A stretch of 48,519 bases of DNA from Candidatus Jidaibacter sp. (GCA_021299995.1 JAJTIA010000001.1:1-48519), one strand, 5' to 3'; positions 19,073 through 27,902 are shown, counted from the first letter of the stretch. Numbers and translations are program-made. The notes: generated from the sequence alone by a model not told the origin.

Positions 19073-19189
19073 ATGGAAGTTAAGTTGCACAAGTTAGCGC
19101 GGACACCGTCAGCAATCAGAGTGGAAATAAAAAGAAGTCAGTTGAGTTATAAAGAACTATCAAAGAAATATAATTTAAGCATTGGTTAA
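19073..19189 (+). pseudogene. N-terminal scrap of an IS481-type transposase
   Basis: ATG 19073 opens a 38-codon frame that reads MEVKLHKLARTPSAIRVEIK and then SYKELSKKYNLSIG before TAA 19187-19189. This is the start of IS481-family transposases: IKLHKNA-x-TTP-x-IR, a short gap, then L-A-x-x-Y-x-V-S-x-x-T in a helix-turn-helix. Similarity ends at about 19,181, where a different coding frame begins. The IS therefore looks cut at this junction. The catalytic DDE part is absent. Confidence 0.6.
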
Positions 19190-20154
19190 AAAGTTAAATC
19201 AAGATGTTGGAAAAGATATGAGGCAAGCTTTCATCGAGCAAGCAAAGTATATTTCAGATCATCATTCCGATGATAGTGAAGATTTAAAAAGCCAAGTAAA
19301 AAAATCTTTGCATAATGCTGTTGTATCTTCATATGCGAAACATTATCTCAATGTACAAGATGGATATAAAAATACAAATAAACAGCAGATTTATAAGACA
19401 GCATCTGAGTTGCTGAATGAAATAAATGGTTTTGATATTCAAGATGCAGAATTGAAAAGCAATTGCTCCAAGATCAAGGCCATGTACGATCAAAGTGAAG
19501 CTGACCTGGAAACCTGTGTTACAGATGAGTTAGTAGAATGTTTCATTGACTGCTCTTTGGATGCACAAAAGAAGGCTGAAATACATCTTACAAATGCTAT
19601 AGCATATGGAGTGCTAGTTGGTTTATTTGCAATCGGAGCACTAGCTTGTATTGGTCTAGGTATAGGTTTAATGGCTTCTGGCTTAGGCCTTTTAGGACTA
19701 TGGGTAGCCTTAGGATACTTAGCACTAGCTGCACTAGCACTACTTCCTGGGTTGTTGCTCTCAGATTCGCTAGGTAGTTATTTAAAGGGTGAGATGAGTA
19801 AGGATTTATTATGCTTCGCATTTCTCTGAACAAGCTGTAGAAGAACTACAAAAACCAGGGGTATTAGCGGAAAATACACCACAAGTATCACATGTATCCA
19901 GAGTGATTGCATCATGATTGCAAGCCAAAGAGGGTCTCAGTATAGAAGCAATCAGAGAGGCTATGGCTAGGATAGCTGAGAAAACGCAAGCACAAATCGA
20001 GCAAGCTGCTCAGTGGACTGATAACCCTAAGCAGGTAGAAGATTTGGGAAATATCGGGGAAAGATTGACGCAAGGATTAGAGGAGTTACAAGAATTGAAC
20101 AAGGCTGCAGCAGCTGGGTTAAATGGGCCATCACAAGGTAGTGGCAGAGGCTGA
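19182..20154 (+). pseudogene. Broken membrane protein gene of unknown family
   Basis: Three pieces appear to be one former gene. The first (19182-19829) is a 215-residue frame with a helical, Cys-containing N-half and a strongly hydrophobic stretch near residues 143-195 (two or three Gly/Leu/Ala-rich membrane helices). Near 19,800 coding passes to the next frame (YYASHFSEQAVEELQ). That frame meets an in-frame TGA at 19915-19917 and continues as QAKEGLSIEAIREAMARIAE to 20154 with a Gln/Glu-rich helix and a Gly/Ser tail. So there is one frameshift and one stop. The start is lost: the frame opens only at TTG 19182, directly at the IS481-type scrap. No family is recognised. Confidence 0.55.
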
Positions 20155-20161
20155 ATATAAT

Positions 20162-21322
20162 CTACAGCTTACGCCCTAGCCCCTCAACTAACCTGCCGTC
20201 TGCATTATAAACGGCGGGTTGCACCAATAGTATTTTTTTGAGTGGCAGGGTTGGTATTTTGTGGCCAGCTGCTTTTAACTGCTTTAGTGCATCTTCAGTT
20301 ATTAAACCATGATGCATGCCTCCCTTAATAAAAATGCTTTTAGATTTTGGGGTTTCTTGGAAGACTATTATTCCTTCTTTTCTTAGGTGTATCTCGCATC
20401 CAGCAAGCGTCATGATTTTATTTGGTGAGATGTTCTCGATTAGATTTAGGAGTGATTTTAATCGTATTGGCGCTTTGGTTTTTGATACCTTGGTTAATAT
20501 CTGCTGAAAGAGTCTTAATTTGACTTCGCTATGCATTTTTAAGACTTTTGTATTGATTAAAGCGAAATTGTATTTTTTGTTATATGATACGTGACGCACA
20601 ATTACACTGTCAACGCGTTTTAAGATATAACTAAGAGATCGTGAGCAATTGCTTGCAAGTAAATTAAAACGGTGAAAGATATCTTCTGCTTGAGACTCAT
20701 GGTATAGCTCATATATCATAGCTAATATCTTGCGGATCTTTATTCGATCAAATTTCTCGTTGTTGTTTGAGGGATCGGTGACAAATGATATGTGATTTTT
20801 AGCAAGTGCATCCAATATCTGATGTTTTCTTGTATGTAGCAGTGGCCTTAATACTGTAACGCCATGCTTTTGAGATTTTGCGGCTATTCCTTTGAGTCCT
20901 TCAATCCCAGTGCCACGGAAAATTCTCATCATAATAGTTTCTGCTTGATCATCTAATGTGTGACCCAAAAAGAGATTATTGATGCCATTATCTTTGCAAT
21001 AATCGGTGAGTAATTTATAGCGTGCAGATCTGGCTTTTGCTTGTATGTTGGATTTTATATCACCATGCGCCCATGTAAGTATCTGGCTTTTGATGCCATA
21101 TGAATGAATGAAATCTGAAACTGTGTTCGCCTCAGTTGTCGATTCTGGTCTTAGTTTATGATCAACTATAATTGCTATAACATCTATGCTCTGATCTTTT
21201 GCCCACTCATGTAATTTTATGCATAAAAACATGCTGTCTGGGCCACCGGATAGAGCTACTGCAACCTTGCTAGGCTTTGTCTCAAGATTGTCGTCTATAA
21301 ATTGTTGTATGTCTAAATGCAT
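20162..21322 (-). CDS. tilS: tRNA(Ile)-lysidine synthetase
   Basis: This 386-residue enzyme puts lysine on C34 of the CAU-anticodon tRNA-Ile so that it reads AUA. The ATP-binding PP-loop SGGPDS is at residues 25-30, followed by IIVDHKLRPES near 52-62, GHTLDDQAETIMMRIFRGTGIEGL near 120-143 and VLRPLL near 155. The C-terminal half is divergent, with a short TilS_C-like end (IPTLPLKKILLV). It is convergent with the broken gene to its left, 7 bp apart, and divergent from pleD across about 95 bp. Confidence 0.95.
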   Translation of the reverse strand: MHLDIQQFIDDNLETKPSKVAVALSGGPDSMFLCIKLHEWAKDQSIDVIAIIVDHKLRPESTTEANTVSDFIHSYGIKSQILTWAHGDIKSNIQAKARSARYKLLTDYCKDNGINNLFLGHTLDDQAETIMMRIFRGTGIEGLKGIAAKSQKHGVTVLRPLLHTRKHQILDALAKNHISFVTDPSNNNEKFDRIKIRKILAMIYELYHESQAEDIFHRFNLLASNCSRSLSYILKRVDSVIVRHVSYNKKYNFALINTKVLKMHSEVKLRLFQQILTKVSKTKAPIRLKSLLNLIENISPNKIMTLAGCEIHLRKEGIIVFQETPKSKSIFIKGGMHHGLITEDALKQLKAAGHKIPTLPLKKILLVQPAVYNADGRLVEGLGRKL

Positions 21323-21417
21323 AAAAAATTAAAATAATATCCCAATAAAGTTATAGTATAAATATCGTATTAGGTCTAATATTCTTCTTATAGTAATGGC
21401 AATAATAAATACTGAAG

Positions 21418-22782
21418 ATGACAGCGCGAGTACTTGTTGTAGATGATGTAGAGTTTAACGTAAAGCTCTTAGATGCCAAACTAAGGCAAGATTATTATCA
21501 AGTATATACAGCTGTCAATGGTGTGAAAGCTGTTGAGATGGCTAAACAAATTAAGCCAGATATTATCTTAATGGATGTGATGATGCCAGAGATGAATGGC
21601 TTAGATGCGACCAAAATATTAAAGTCTGACCCAGAGGTTTCTTACATACCTATTATCATGGTTACAGCATTAAACGCTCAAGAAGATAAGGTGAGAGGCT
21701 TGGAAGCTGGTGCTGATGATTTTTTAACCAAGCCTATTAACGATCAGCAACTGATGACAAGGCTGAAATCTTTGGTACGCCTAAAATTTATGAACGATGA
21801 ATTGAGACTGCGTAATCAAACTGGACTCGAGTTTGGGTTTGGGGGTATAGATATGCACCGCTGTAATAAGATATCTGGTGCAAAAGTTGCTGTGATTGAT
21901 GATGAAGATATACAATTTAAAAAAATTCAAGATAAACTAGCAAATTCTGGTATCGAAACTTCGATGTATCGAGGTATAGAGGGTGTGATAAATGGTGAGG
22001 TAGAATATAGCTTGATTATTATAAGCACAACAATGCTAGAGCATGACGGCTTAATGCTATGTTCTCTGTTGCGTAGTATTGAAAAGTTTAGGCACACCCC
22101 AATCCTAATTGTAGTTGACGAGAGTGACGATATCTCTCTTGCAAAAGGGTTGGAGATTGGGGTGAATGATTACTTGCTTTCACCAATAGATACTAATGAG
22201 CTTATGGCGCGTGTTGCAACTCAAATAAAGCGTAAAAATTATCATGAAGAGCTGAAGCAAAACTATCTGGAAAGCCTTCAAAGTTCTGTGACAGACAGCA
22301 TGACTGGTTTATTCAACCGTAGGTATTTTGAGACCCATATAAGAAATATGATAGAAGGCTCTAATTTTGGTCACGATAACCTAGCCTTGATAATGATTGA
22401 TATAGACTATTTTAAAAAGGTGAATGACACATATGGTCACCAATCTGGTGATGCTGTGCTTGTACAGTGTGCTCAGATCTTGAGAAATAATCTTAGGCTT
22501 ACGGATATGAGTGCCAGATATGGAGGAGAAGAGTTTATAATTGTTCTGCCTGCTACTTGTCTCGAAGTTGGCATGAATGTTGCAGAGCGTATTAGACAAT
22601 CAGTCACAGAGTCGAAATTTGCTATACCTGTTGAGCCAAATGCAATTGATGTGACAATCTCTGCTGGTGTTTCTTCGATAAAACAGGGAGATAATCTTGA
22701 GTCTCTTGTTGCGCGTGCAGATAAGAACCTGTATCAAGCAAAAGAAGCAGGTCGTAATCAAGTTGTTGCTGATCTTAGGTGA
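21418..22782 (+). CDS. pleD: PleD-like response regulator, diguanylate cyclase
   Basis: This 454-residue protein has REC-REC-GGDEF order, as in PleD. REC1 is complete: acidic pair DD 9-10, phosphoacceptor D53 in IILMDVMMPEMNG, conserved T and K in MVTALNA and LTKP. REC2 (about 153-275) has lost the phosphoacceptor (IIISTTMLEHDG) and serves as the dimer adaptor. The cyclase domain has the active-site loop GGEEF at 369-373 and an inhibitory-site RxxD (RLTD, 360-363) five residues before it, so feedback control by c-di-GMP is likely. It makes c-di-GMP from GTP on phosphorylation by a partner kinase (PleC-like) not in the window. It is monocistronic and divergent from tilS. Confidence 0.95.
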   Translation: MTARVLVVDDVEFNVKLLDAKLRQDYYQVYTAVNGVKAVEMAKQIKPDIILMDVMMPEMNGLDATKILKSDPEVSYIPIIMVTALNAQEDKVRGLEAGADDFLTKPINDQQLMTRLKSLVRLKFMNDELRLRNQTGLEFGFGGIDMHRCNKISGAKVAVIDDEDIQFKKIQDKLANSGIETSMYRGIEGVINGEVEYSLIIISTTMLEHDGLMLCSLLRSIEKFRHTPILIVVDESDDISLAKGLEIGVNDYLLSPIDTNELMARVATQIKRKNYHEELKQNYLESLQSSVTDSMTGLFNRRYFETHIRNMIEGSNFGHDNLALIMIDIDYFKKVNDTYGHQSGDAVLVQCAQILRNNLRLTDMSARYGGEEFIIVLPATCLEVGMNVAERIRQSVTESKFAIPVEPNAIDVTISAGVSSIKQGDNLESLVARADKNLYQAKEAGRNQVVADLR

Positions 22783-22878
22783 TTTGTATTTCTATATTAT
22801 TATGAATATAAAACAATTTCCTACATTTTTTACTGTTTTGATATATAATCCCCTTTAAATTAATTTATCATTTTTCTA

Positions 22879-24120
22879 ATGAACTTAAGTAAATTTGATT
22901 CTACAAAATTTTATAGAGAATTCACCACAATAACATCTGCCTGGAAAGGTTCTAGTGGTATCTGGGATATTGAATTTATGAAAGATAGCAGATCTGTTGA
23001 TTTGTTAGCATCTTATTATAAGGCTAAATATGATGTAAATATAGTGATAAAGCCAATGACCAATGTGGAGAATGATACAGCTGACATAGCGGATTATATT
23101 AAAGATGCTAGAGCCCGTTCAGTGGGCAAGCAGGAGTATAGAGAAGCTTTGCTTATAAAATTTTCAGGGCCTCCATGTTATGAAAATGGTCATGCTATAC
23201 CTGTTATTTATATTAAAGCAGGGGATAACGATGCTCTATTTCTTGTAAATTCTTTGGGTGTTGCTCTTAATCATCATAATTGGATTTTTAAAAGAAATGA
23301 TCAAATTAAGATATATGCTATTGAAAAGAAGCGTGAGATGGCAAATACGGGTTGTTATATAGATGCGTTCGTATTTCTGAATAATGCGATAGGCAAAGCG
23401 AGTGGTGAATATCGTATTCCAAATTTGTTGCAGTATCTCGAGAATAACTGTCAAGATCTGAATGATAAAAGATATAGTAAAGTTACTAAGTTGCCTCCTA
23501 GGCTTTTAAAAACATTTCAATCATCCGAGTTGATCAGGGAATACTCTAATTCTCAGGATGAAAAAATTGCTGTGAACAAGCAAAACGATAGCATAGCAGG
23601 TCATTTATCTAGATATAAGAAGACGAGTTCTAATAATTGTGCAAACCATTCATATGTTGCTCAAAAAGGTATGAAAATGCGGGCTAAAGTTGAGATAGAA
23701 TTTTATTTGGAGCAATTTCCTGATATTACAGATCGCCAAAAAGTAGAATTTAGAAACGGAGCAAAAGAGCTGTTGAAAGACCTTAGAATGGTTAGACCAT
23801 CATCAGAATCTGTGGGCTACTTACATGAATATGCTATAAACTTTGCTGAAAAAAATAAACTTCTTATAAATGCTAAACAGTCTTCAAAGTTTGATATTAC
23901 TCAATACCTTTCTTTGTATGCAATCGGGGGTGCGAGTGTAGGCGCTATATCATATGGTATTTACAGCTTTACTTCATCTGATATAGTTTACATTACATAT
24001 TCAGAAGCATGCAAATCAATTATAAAATCTGCTATTGTTGGCGCTATAATAAGCTCTGTTTTATGTGTGGGGATTAACTATTATAATTCTATAGGTGCCT
24101 CGGAAGATTTAGGGCTCTAG
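22879..24120 (+). CDS. Unknown protein with a clan CE-like His/Asn/Cys pattern and two C-terminal membrane helices
   Basis: This 413-residue protein is not firmly recognised. In the first half, GHAIPVIYIK (His105), a beta-strand ending FLVNS (Asn124) and NTGCYIDAFVF (Cys159) have the order, and roughly the spacing, of the His-(Asp/Glu/Asn)-Cys triad of clan CE enzymes (ULP1/adenain peptidases, YopJ acetyltransferases). The Gln usually six residues before the Cys is a Glu here. Residues 170-330 are charged and helical. Two hydrophobic segments near 345-370 and 385-405 suggest a C-terminal hairpin anchor. There is no signal peptide. It shares its last four bases (CTAG) with the stop of the next gene on the other strand. 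An enzyme role is inference. Confidence 0.8.
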   Translation: MNLSKFDSTKFYREFTTITSAWKGSSGIWDIEFMKDSRSVDLLASYYKAKYDVNIVIKPMTNVENDTADIADYIKDARARSVGKQEYREALLIKFSGPPCYENGHAIPVIYIKAGDNDALFLVNSLGVALNHHNWIFKRNDQIKIYAIEKKREMANTGCYIDAFVFLNNAIGKASGEYRIPNLLQYLENNCQDLNDKRYSKVTKLPPRLLKTFQSSELIREYSNSQDEKIAVNKQNDSIAGHLSRYKKTSSNNCANHSYVAQKGMKMRAKVEIEFYLEQFPDITDRQKVEFRNGAKELLKDLRMVRPSSESVGYLHEYAINFAEKNKLLINAKQSSKFDITQYLSLYAIGGASVGAISYGIYSFTSSDIVYITYSEACKSIIKSAIVGAIISSVLCVGINYYNSIGASEDLGL

Positions 24121-25544
24121 ACATGTCTACCTTTAGGTAGGTCTGCTCTTTCAGGCCTTCTTCGCATAGGTTCTAAAGGTTCTACACTAGGTTTTGGTGC
24201 TATGGGTTCTTTAGCTGTTTGTGCTATCTTCTCAGAGTGAGATTTTTGTGTTTCTGCTTTCACATGCTCTTGGCTTATTTCTGGTGTTTTAGGTTGTAGT
24301 CTCAATAATGCGTTTTCATGCTTTGCTTCTGAGAATTTTTGTACGTCATTTGTTGAGCGTATGAAAGGTGTGAAAAGTCGATTGTTTGAGGCCCAGCTAA
24401 ATGAGGTATTAAAGAATTGCTCAAACGATTGATCAAATGAATGTGTTGCAGTAGGTACTGTTATTTTTGGTGTGTGACCCAGTGCTACTTGATAATCTTT
24501 ATATGTGAATGTGTTGCTACCATGAGATGCAAGAGATTTAATCGCGTCTCTAGATTGACGTAATTCAGCAAGCTTATTTGCAAGTTGCTTGTTGTTCTCT
24601 CCTTGATGTTCAGGATCTATCTTGAGCCCAATAGAGGCTTTAATATCATTGTTGTGATTTACCAAATGATAATATCTTTCTTGATACTCGCGTCTCATAA
24701 CTCCAATACCAGCATAGCCTGTAGACATGCCAAAAAATGTCACTAATAAAGCAATTGGGTTTAGTGTTGCTATGCTTAAGCCCACATTTACAGCAATTGA
24801 TAGTCCATGCTCTGTCAGTACAAAATCAGCACCTTCTGCATGCGTATATTTTAATTTTAAATCATTTGTTTTATGTTGCGGTATTAATTTAGAAGATAAT
24901 TCAGGAGAATTTGCAATTAGTACGTCTATCTCTTTTTGAACCCTGCTCATTTCATCTAATATGATGCGTTCTTCTTTAACTTTATCCAACTTCATAGACA
25001 TATCAACTTTTCTATAGACTCCAAATGCTACAGTGCCAATAGAAACAAGGAATGCTGCGGTCGCAATTCCAGGGCCAAATGGTGTGGAGAATAATGCAAG
25101 TGATGCAAGGATTGCTACTGTGTATCCAAAGCCTGGCGAGAATACAACATTCATAAAAGAAACTAGGCCATTCTTAGCAAGACCACCAACTATATAATTT
25201 AAAGAGTTATCGACAGATTCATAGCCTGTGTCGTGCTTTGGGTGTTTAAGGGAATGAAACCACTTGTCCGTAGCTGTTATAAAGCCTTTTTCTGATTCAG
25301 ATTCTTGAGCTTTTATTTGTTTTAAAGAGGGTTTTTTATAAAACCTATTACCTTTTGTATAATACTGTGATTTATCTTCATATGTTACTTTTTTAGACTG
25401 TGCAAATTCTTCTTCCAATGATAGCTCTGAATCAGGTATCTCATCGGATATACTGTAATCACCGCCTCTGAACACTAAAGAAAATCGCAAATTCTTTAGT
25501 CCAATACCAATTTTTATAATTAATGATAATAAATTTAAATCCAT
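24117..25544 (-). CDS. Unknown membrane protein with proline-rich C-terminus
   Basis: No family is recognised for this 475-residue protein. The start is MDLNLLSLIIKIGIGLKNL, which may be an amphipathic or membrane-associated helix. A hydrophobic pair lies near residues 130-180 (FGYTVAILASLALFSTPFGPGIATAAFLVSIGTVAFGVY) and another segment near 250-285 (LSIAVNVGLSIATLNPIALLVTFFG). Between them is a charged helical segment (KLDKVKEERIILDEMSRVQKEID). The last 70 residues are low-complexity with Pro, Glu, Lys and Arg (EPIAPKPSVEPLEPMRRRPE). The layout of membrane helices with a soluble basic tail resembles inclusion-membrane-type proteins in shape only. It is tail-to-tail with the CE-like gene. 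Confidence 0.8.
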   Translation of the reverse strand: MDLNLLSLIIKIGIGLKNLRFSLVFRGGDYSISDEIPDSELSLEEEFAQSKKVTYEDKSQYYTKGNRFYKKPSLKQIKAQESESEKGFITATDKWFHSLKHPKHDTGYESVDNSLNYIVGGLAKNGLVSFMNVVFSPGFGYTVAILASLALFSTPFGPGIATAAFLVSIGTVAFGVYRKVDMSMKLDKVKEERIILDEMSRVQKEIDVLIANSPELSSKLIPQHKTNDLKLKYTHAEGADFVLTEHGLSIAVNVGLSIATLNPIALLVTFFGMSTGYAGIGVMRREYQERYYHLVNHNNDIKASIGLKIDPEHQGENNKQLANKLAELRQSRDAIKSLASHGSNTFTYKDYQVALGHTPKITVPTATHSFDQSFEQFFNTSFSWASNNRLFTPFIRSTNDVQKFSEAKHENALLRLQPKTPEISQEHVKAETQKSHSEKIAQTAKEPIAPKPSVEPLEPMRRRPERADLPKGRHV

Positions 25545-25616
25545 ATCGTGATACCAATTACTGAACTCATATGATAATTATATGAAGTAATAGTTAACTA
25601 AAAGTTAATGTGGATT

Positions 25617-25928
25617 TTATACGCTTTGTTCTATCAAAGATAAAAGCTGCTCTCTGTCCTCTAATGTATCTACCGGTACTGCCCAATATCTCATAGAGAC
25701 TAGTTTACCATTTTTATTTGTATATGAAAATGGCTGTGAATTAAGGGATTTGATCAGTGCGATATTTTGGTCATGACCTTTGATATAAAATACTTCATCC
25801 ACAACTATCCCAAAGATTATAGAGTGTTTGTAAATGCCGTATCCGCCGAACATTTTTCTAGAGCGAATGCCATCGATTTCTGACATTTGGTCTAAGAGAT
25901 ACTCTATAAACCCATCTGATGTTGACAT
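25617..25928 (-). CDS. TfoX/Sxy N-terminal domain protein
   Basis: This 103-residue protein matches the TfoX N-terminal domain: SRKMFGGYGIYKHSIIFGIVVDEVFYIKG near residues 23-51, then PFSYTNKNGKLVSMRYW and a C-terminal helix. The C-terminal TfoX domain is absent, as in many stand-alone members. In gammaproteobacteria TfoX activates competence genes. For single-domain alphaproteobacterial members the job is not established. It is the last gene of a hinT-lpxL-tfoX group, with one base between the preceding stop and this ATG. Confidence 0.88.
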   Translation of the reverse strand: MSTSDGFIEYLLDQMSEIDGIRSRKMFGGYGIYKHSIIFGIVVDEVFYIKGHDQNIALIKSLNSQPFSYTNKNGKLVSMRYWAVPVDTLEDREQLLSLIEQSV

Positions 25929-25929
25929 T

Positions 25930-26793
25930 TTATCCCCACCTTTTATGTACCCAAAACCATTGTGATGGTTTGTTTCTAATCCATTTTTCTAAGACATCGT
26001 TAATGTGCTGCATCAAAGTATTTGCTGTATCATCGCTTGTATAATGTACCCGCTCAAATCTTAGGTTGAAATATGCGCCTGTTGTTCGTTCTAAGCGAAT
26101 CATATAAACTGGTAGGTTGTACTTAATTGCAAGCTTTGCAGGAAGAGTTGTGGTTTTAGCATTGAGACCAAAAAACTTTAAATCTTCACCCTGGTTCATC
26201 TTTTGATCTATCAACATTCCTAGAGCCTCATTAGCATTGATTCCATCAACTATCTGCTTTACCCCTGCTACGCCTTTCGGTATCATATTTACTGCTCTTT
26301 TAGCACGCATCTTAAGCATTAAATGATCTACTATAGGGTTGTTAATTGGCCTGTATACTAGATGTAACTTGTATCCAACACAGTCTGCTATAGAAGGTAT
26401 AAGTTCAAAGTTTCCGTAATGTCCAGAAAGAAGAATGGAATTGCTCGGTAGCGTATCAAAGCCTTTTTGGCACTTAATGCGTTTTTTAAATGATGATTTA
26501 GATAACCTAGATGAGTATGGTAGCTCTCCTATATTACGGCCCAAATTATCCCACATATCACTGATAATTTGAGATATTGATTCTTGAGTTAGATTCGGGA
26601 AGCACATCGCGATGTTTTTCTTGGCTATTTTATTAGCTTTAAATAATGGGCCAATTTTACGCATGATCAGGCCACAGATGTAAGATGCTGTATCTACAGG
26701 TAATATGAGTAATAGAGTATACATGCAGTATACAGCAGCGCCTTCTATAGTGTATAGAGACCGTTTCATAATCTTTCTAAGAGTGATGCTCAT
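25930..26793 (-). CDS. LpxL/HtrB-type lipid A acyltransferase
   Basis: This 287-residue enzyme is of the lysophospholipid acyltransferase family that adds secondary acyl chains to lipid A at the inner membrane. The HX4(E/D) catalytic motif is in SGHYGNFELIPS near residue 121-130. YRPINNP and the later GMLIDQKMNQGEDLKFFG are family blocks, and an N-terminal hydrophobic helix is near residues 15-40. The length is typical. The start is uncertain: ATG 26793 overlaps hinT by 17 bp, while a second ATG eight codons on (26769) would begin 8 bp after the hinT stop. It fits with lpxI and lpxA at the right end, so this organism makes lipid A. Confidence 0.92.
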   Translation of the reverse strand: MSITLRKIMKRSLYTIEGAAVYCMYTLLLILPVDTASYICGLIMRKIGPLFKANKIAKKNIAMCFPNLTQESISQIISDMWDNLGRNIGELPYSSRLSKSSFKKRIKCQKGFDTLPSNSILLSGHYGNFELIPSIADCVGYKLHLVYRPINNPIVDHLMLKMRAKRAVNMIPKGVAGVKQIVDGINANEALGMLIDQKMNQGEDLKFFGLNAKTTTLPAKLAIKYNLPVYMIRLERTTGAYFNLRFERVHYTSDDTANTLMQHINDVLEKWIRNKPSQWFWVHKRWG

Positions 26794-27151
26794 CGCCAGC
26801 TACCAATGCTCCTAATTTCTTTTTTCCTAGTATGTGTACATGAAAATGTGGAACTGTTTGAGAGGCATCAGATCCGTGATTCATTATCAGCCTGTACCCG
26901 CTTGATTCTAACTCTAACACACTTGCAACCTTTTGTACTCCCTTAAAAAATGCATCAACTGTTGATGCATCGTTGGTCGAAACGAAGTCATCAAAAGACA
27001 TACATTCTTTTTTTGGTAATACGAGTACATGGGTTGGTGCCGATGGGTGTAGGTCGTGGAATGCTATGACGTGTTCGTTTTCATAAACTTTGTTGCAAGG
27101 AATTTCTCCTCTTAAGATCTTTGCAAATATGTTGTCTTTATTATAGTCCAT
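26777..27151 (-). CDS. HIT-family nucleotide hydrolase (HinT-like)
   Basis: This 124-residue histidine-triad protein has the catalytic H-x-H-x-H motif in TVPHFHVHILGKKK near residues 100-113. The N-terminus has IFAKILRGEIPCNKVYENE and AFHDLHPSAPTHVLVLPKK, both typical of HinT/PKCI enzymes. They cleave AMP-lysine and similar phosphoramidates and may clear aminoacyl-AMP. It leads the minus-strand group with lpxL and tfoX. A short gap (27,152-27,209) and a terminator separate it from the secreted-protein gene upstream. Confidence 0.95.
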   Translation of the reverse strand: MDYNKDNIFAKILRGEIPCNKVYENEHVIAFHDLHPSAPTHVLVLPKKECMSFDDFVSTNDASTVDAFFKGVQKVASVLELESSGYRLIMNHGSDASQTVPHFHVHILGKKKLGALVAGDEHHS

Positions 27152-27209
27152 TTTGAGGAAATATTAATGTTTTAGATTAGATAGCACATCTTGAATATTA
27201 TTGTAATAA

Positions 27210-27242
27210 AAAAACAGCTACCCAATTCGGATAGCTGTTTTT
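27210..27242 (-). terminator. Terminator of the first secreted paralog
   Basis: Inverted repeat of 11 bp (27210-27220 with 27232-27242) with an 11-base loop. The stem is CAGCTA/TAGCTG plus A/T runs, giving a U-run on the minus strand. It lies 35 bases past the stop of the 150-residue secreted protein gene. Confidence 0.75.
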
Positions 27243-27276
27243 AAATTAACGAATAAATTCACTAATAAAGATGGAC

Positions 27277-27729
27277 CTATCTGTTGTCGTCTCTTCTTTC
27301 GTCATTATTTCTGTCATTAACGCTTAGATTACTTGCGTCTCTAGAATTTCTTTCGTTAGATCTTTCAGAAGCTTGACTTTCATTTCTGGAATCATTGTTG
27401 TTACGATTTTGAGAAGCTTGTCTAGGCTCATTAGACTGTCTAGAATTTTTAGACGCAGCTTGATTTGCGTTGTTATCACGCTTCTGCTTTGCATTAGCTT
27501 GCTGTTTTTTTTGCGCTTGAGGCTGTTGATTGTTGTCTCTTGAAGCGAGGTTGGAGCAATCTTCTCTCATGTAGTCTGGCATGCTTTTCAGCATTCTACC
27601 ATTTTCTGTATGTGATCTACATTCCTGAGATAAGTTTCTACTAGCCGAAGCTTGTTGTTGTTCTTCAGATGCATAAGCCGAGAAAGCGGGAACTAAAGCT
27701 ATCATACTTGCGCAAAGTAATTTTTTCAT
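27277..27729 (-). CDS. Small secreted protein, Asn/Gln/Arg-rich tail (paralog A)
   Basis: This 150-residue protein has a clear signal peptide (MKKLLCASMIALVPAFSAYA, cleavage about residue 20). A conserved block near residues 32-62 has the pattern QECRSH-x(3)-GR-x(3)-S-x-PD-x(2)-REDC-x(2)-L-x-S, with two cysteines that could form a disulfide. The rest, about 85 residues, is low complexity, rich in Asn, Gln, Arg, Ser and Asp, and surely disordered. The gene at 27932-28294 has the same signal peptide and block but an unrelated tail. A good AGGAG site precedes the ATG. The promoter matches that of the paralog, so the two are probably co-regulated. The function is unknown, either periplasmic or exported. 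Confidence 0.85.
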   Translation of the reverse strand: MKKLLCASMIALVPAFSAYASEEQQQASASRNLSQECRSHTENGRMLKSMPDYMREDCSNLASRDNNQQPQAQKKQQANAKQKRDNNANQAASKNSRQSNEPRQASQNRNNNDSRNESQASERSNERNSRDASNLSVNDRNNDERRDDNR

Positions 27730-27785
27730 AATACACTCCTATTGTATTTATATGTTTAATGCATAGTACGCATTATATAAGATAG

Positions 27786-27813
27786 ATGCTATAGATTGAG
27801 TGATGCAAGTCAA
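27786..27813 (-). promoter_or_regulatory. Promoter of secreted paralog A
   Basis: On the minus strand TTGACT (27808-27813), 16 bases, TAGCAT (27786-27791), about 57 bases before the ATG. The same boxes with the same spacing, both inside TTGACTTGC and TATAGCAT, precede the second paralog. Confidence 0.6.
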
Positions 27814-27871
27814 CCAAATATTGTTGTATCTCAATATAATAAGTTTGCTTTAAATGTGTGATCAAAAAAAA

Positions 27872-27902
27872 CAGGCAAGATCTTTATCTAAGAAATTGCC
27901 TG
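27872..27902 (-). terminator. Terminator of the second secreted paralog
   Basis: CAGGCAA (27872-27878) pairs with TTGCCTG (27896-27902) across 17 bases. A-rich and T-rich flanks on both sides allow it to work on either strand. It lies about 30 bases past the stop of the 120-residue secreted protein gene. Confidence 0.7.

Noticed and set aside
24117-24120. The shared CTAG as a designed regulatory site.
   Set aside because: A palindromic stop overlap arises easily in convergent genes; kept only as a low-interest observation on layout.
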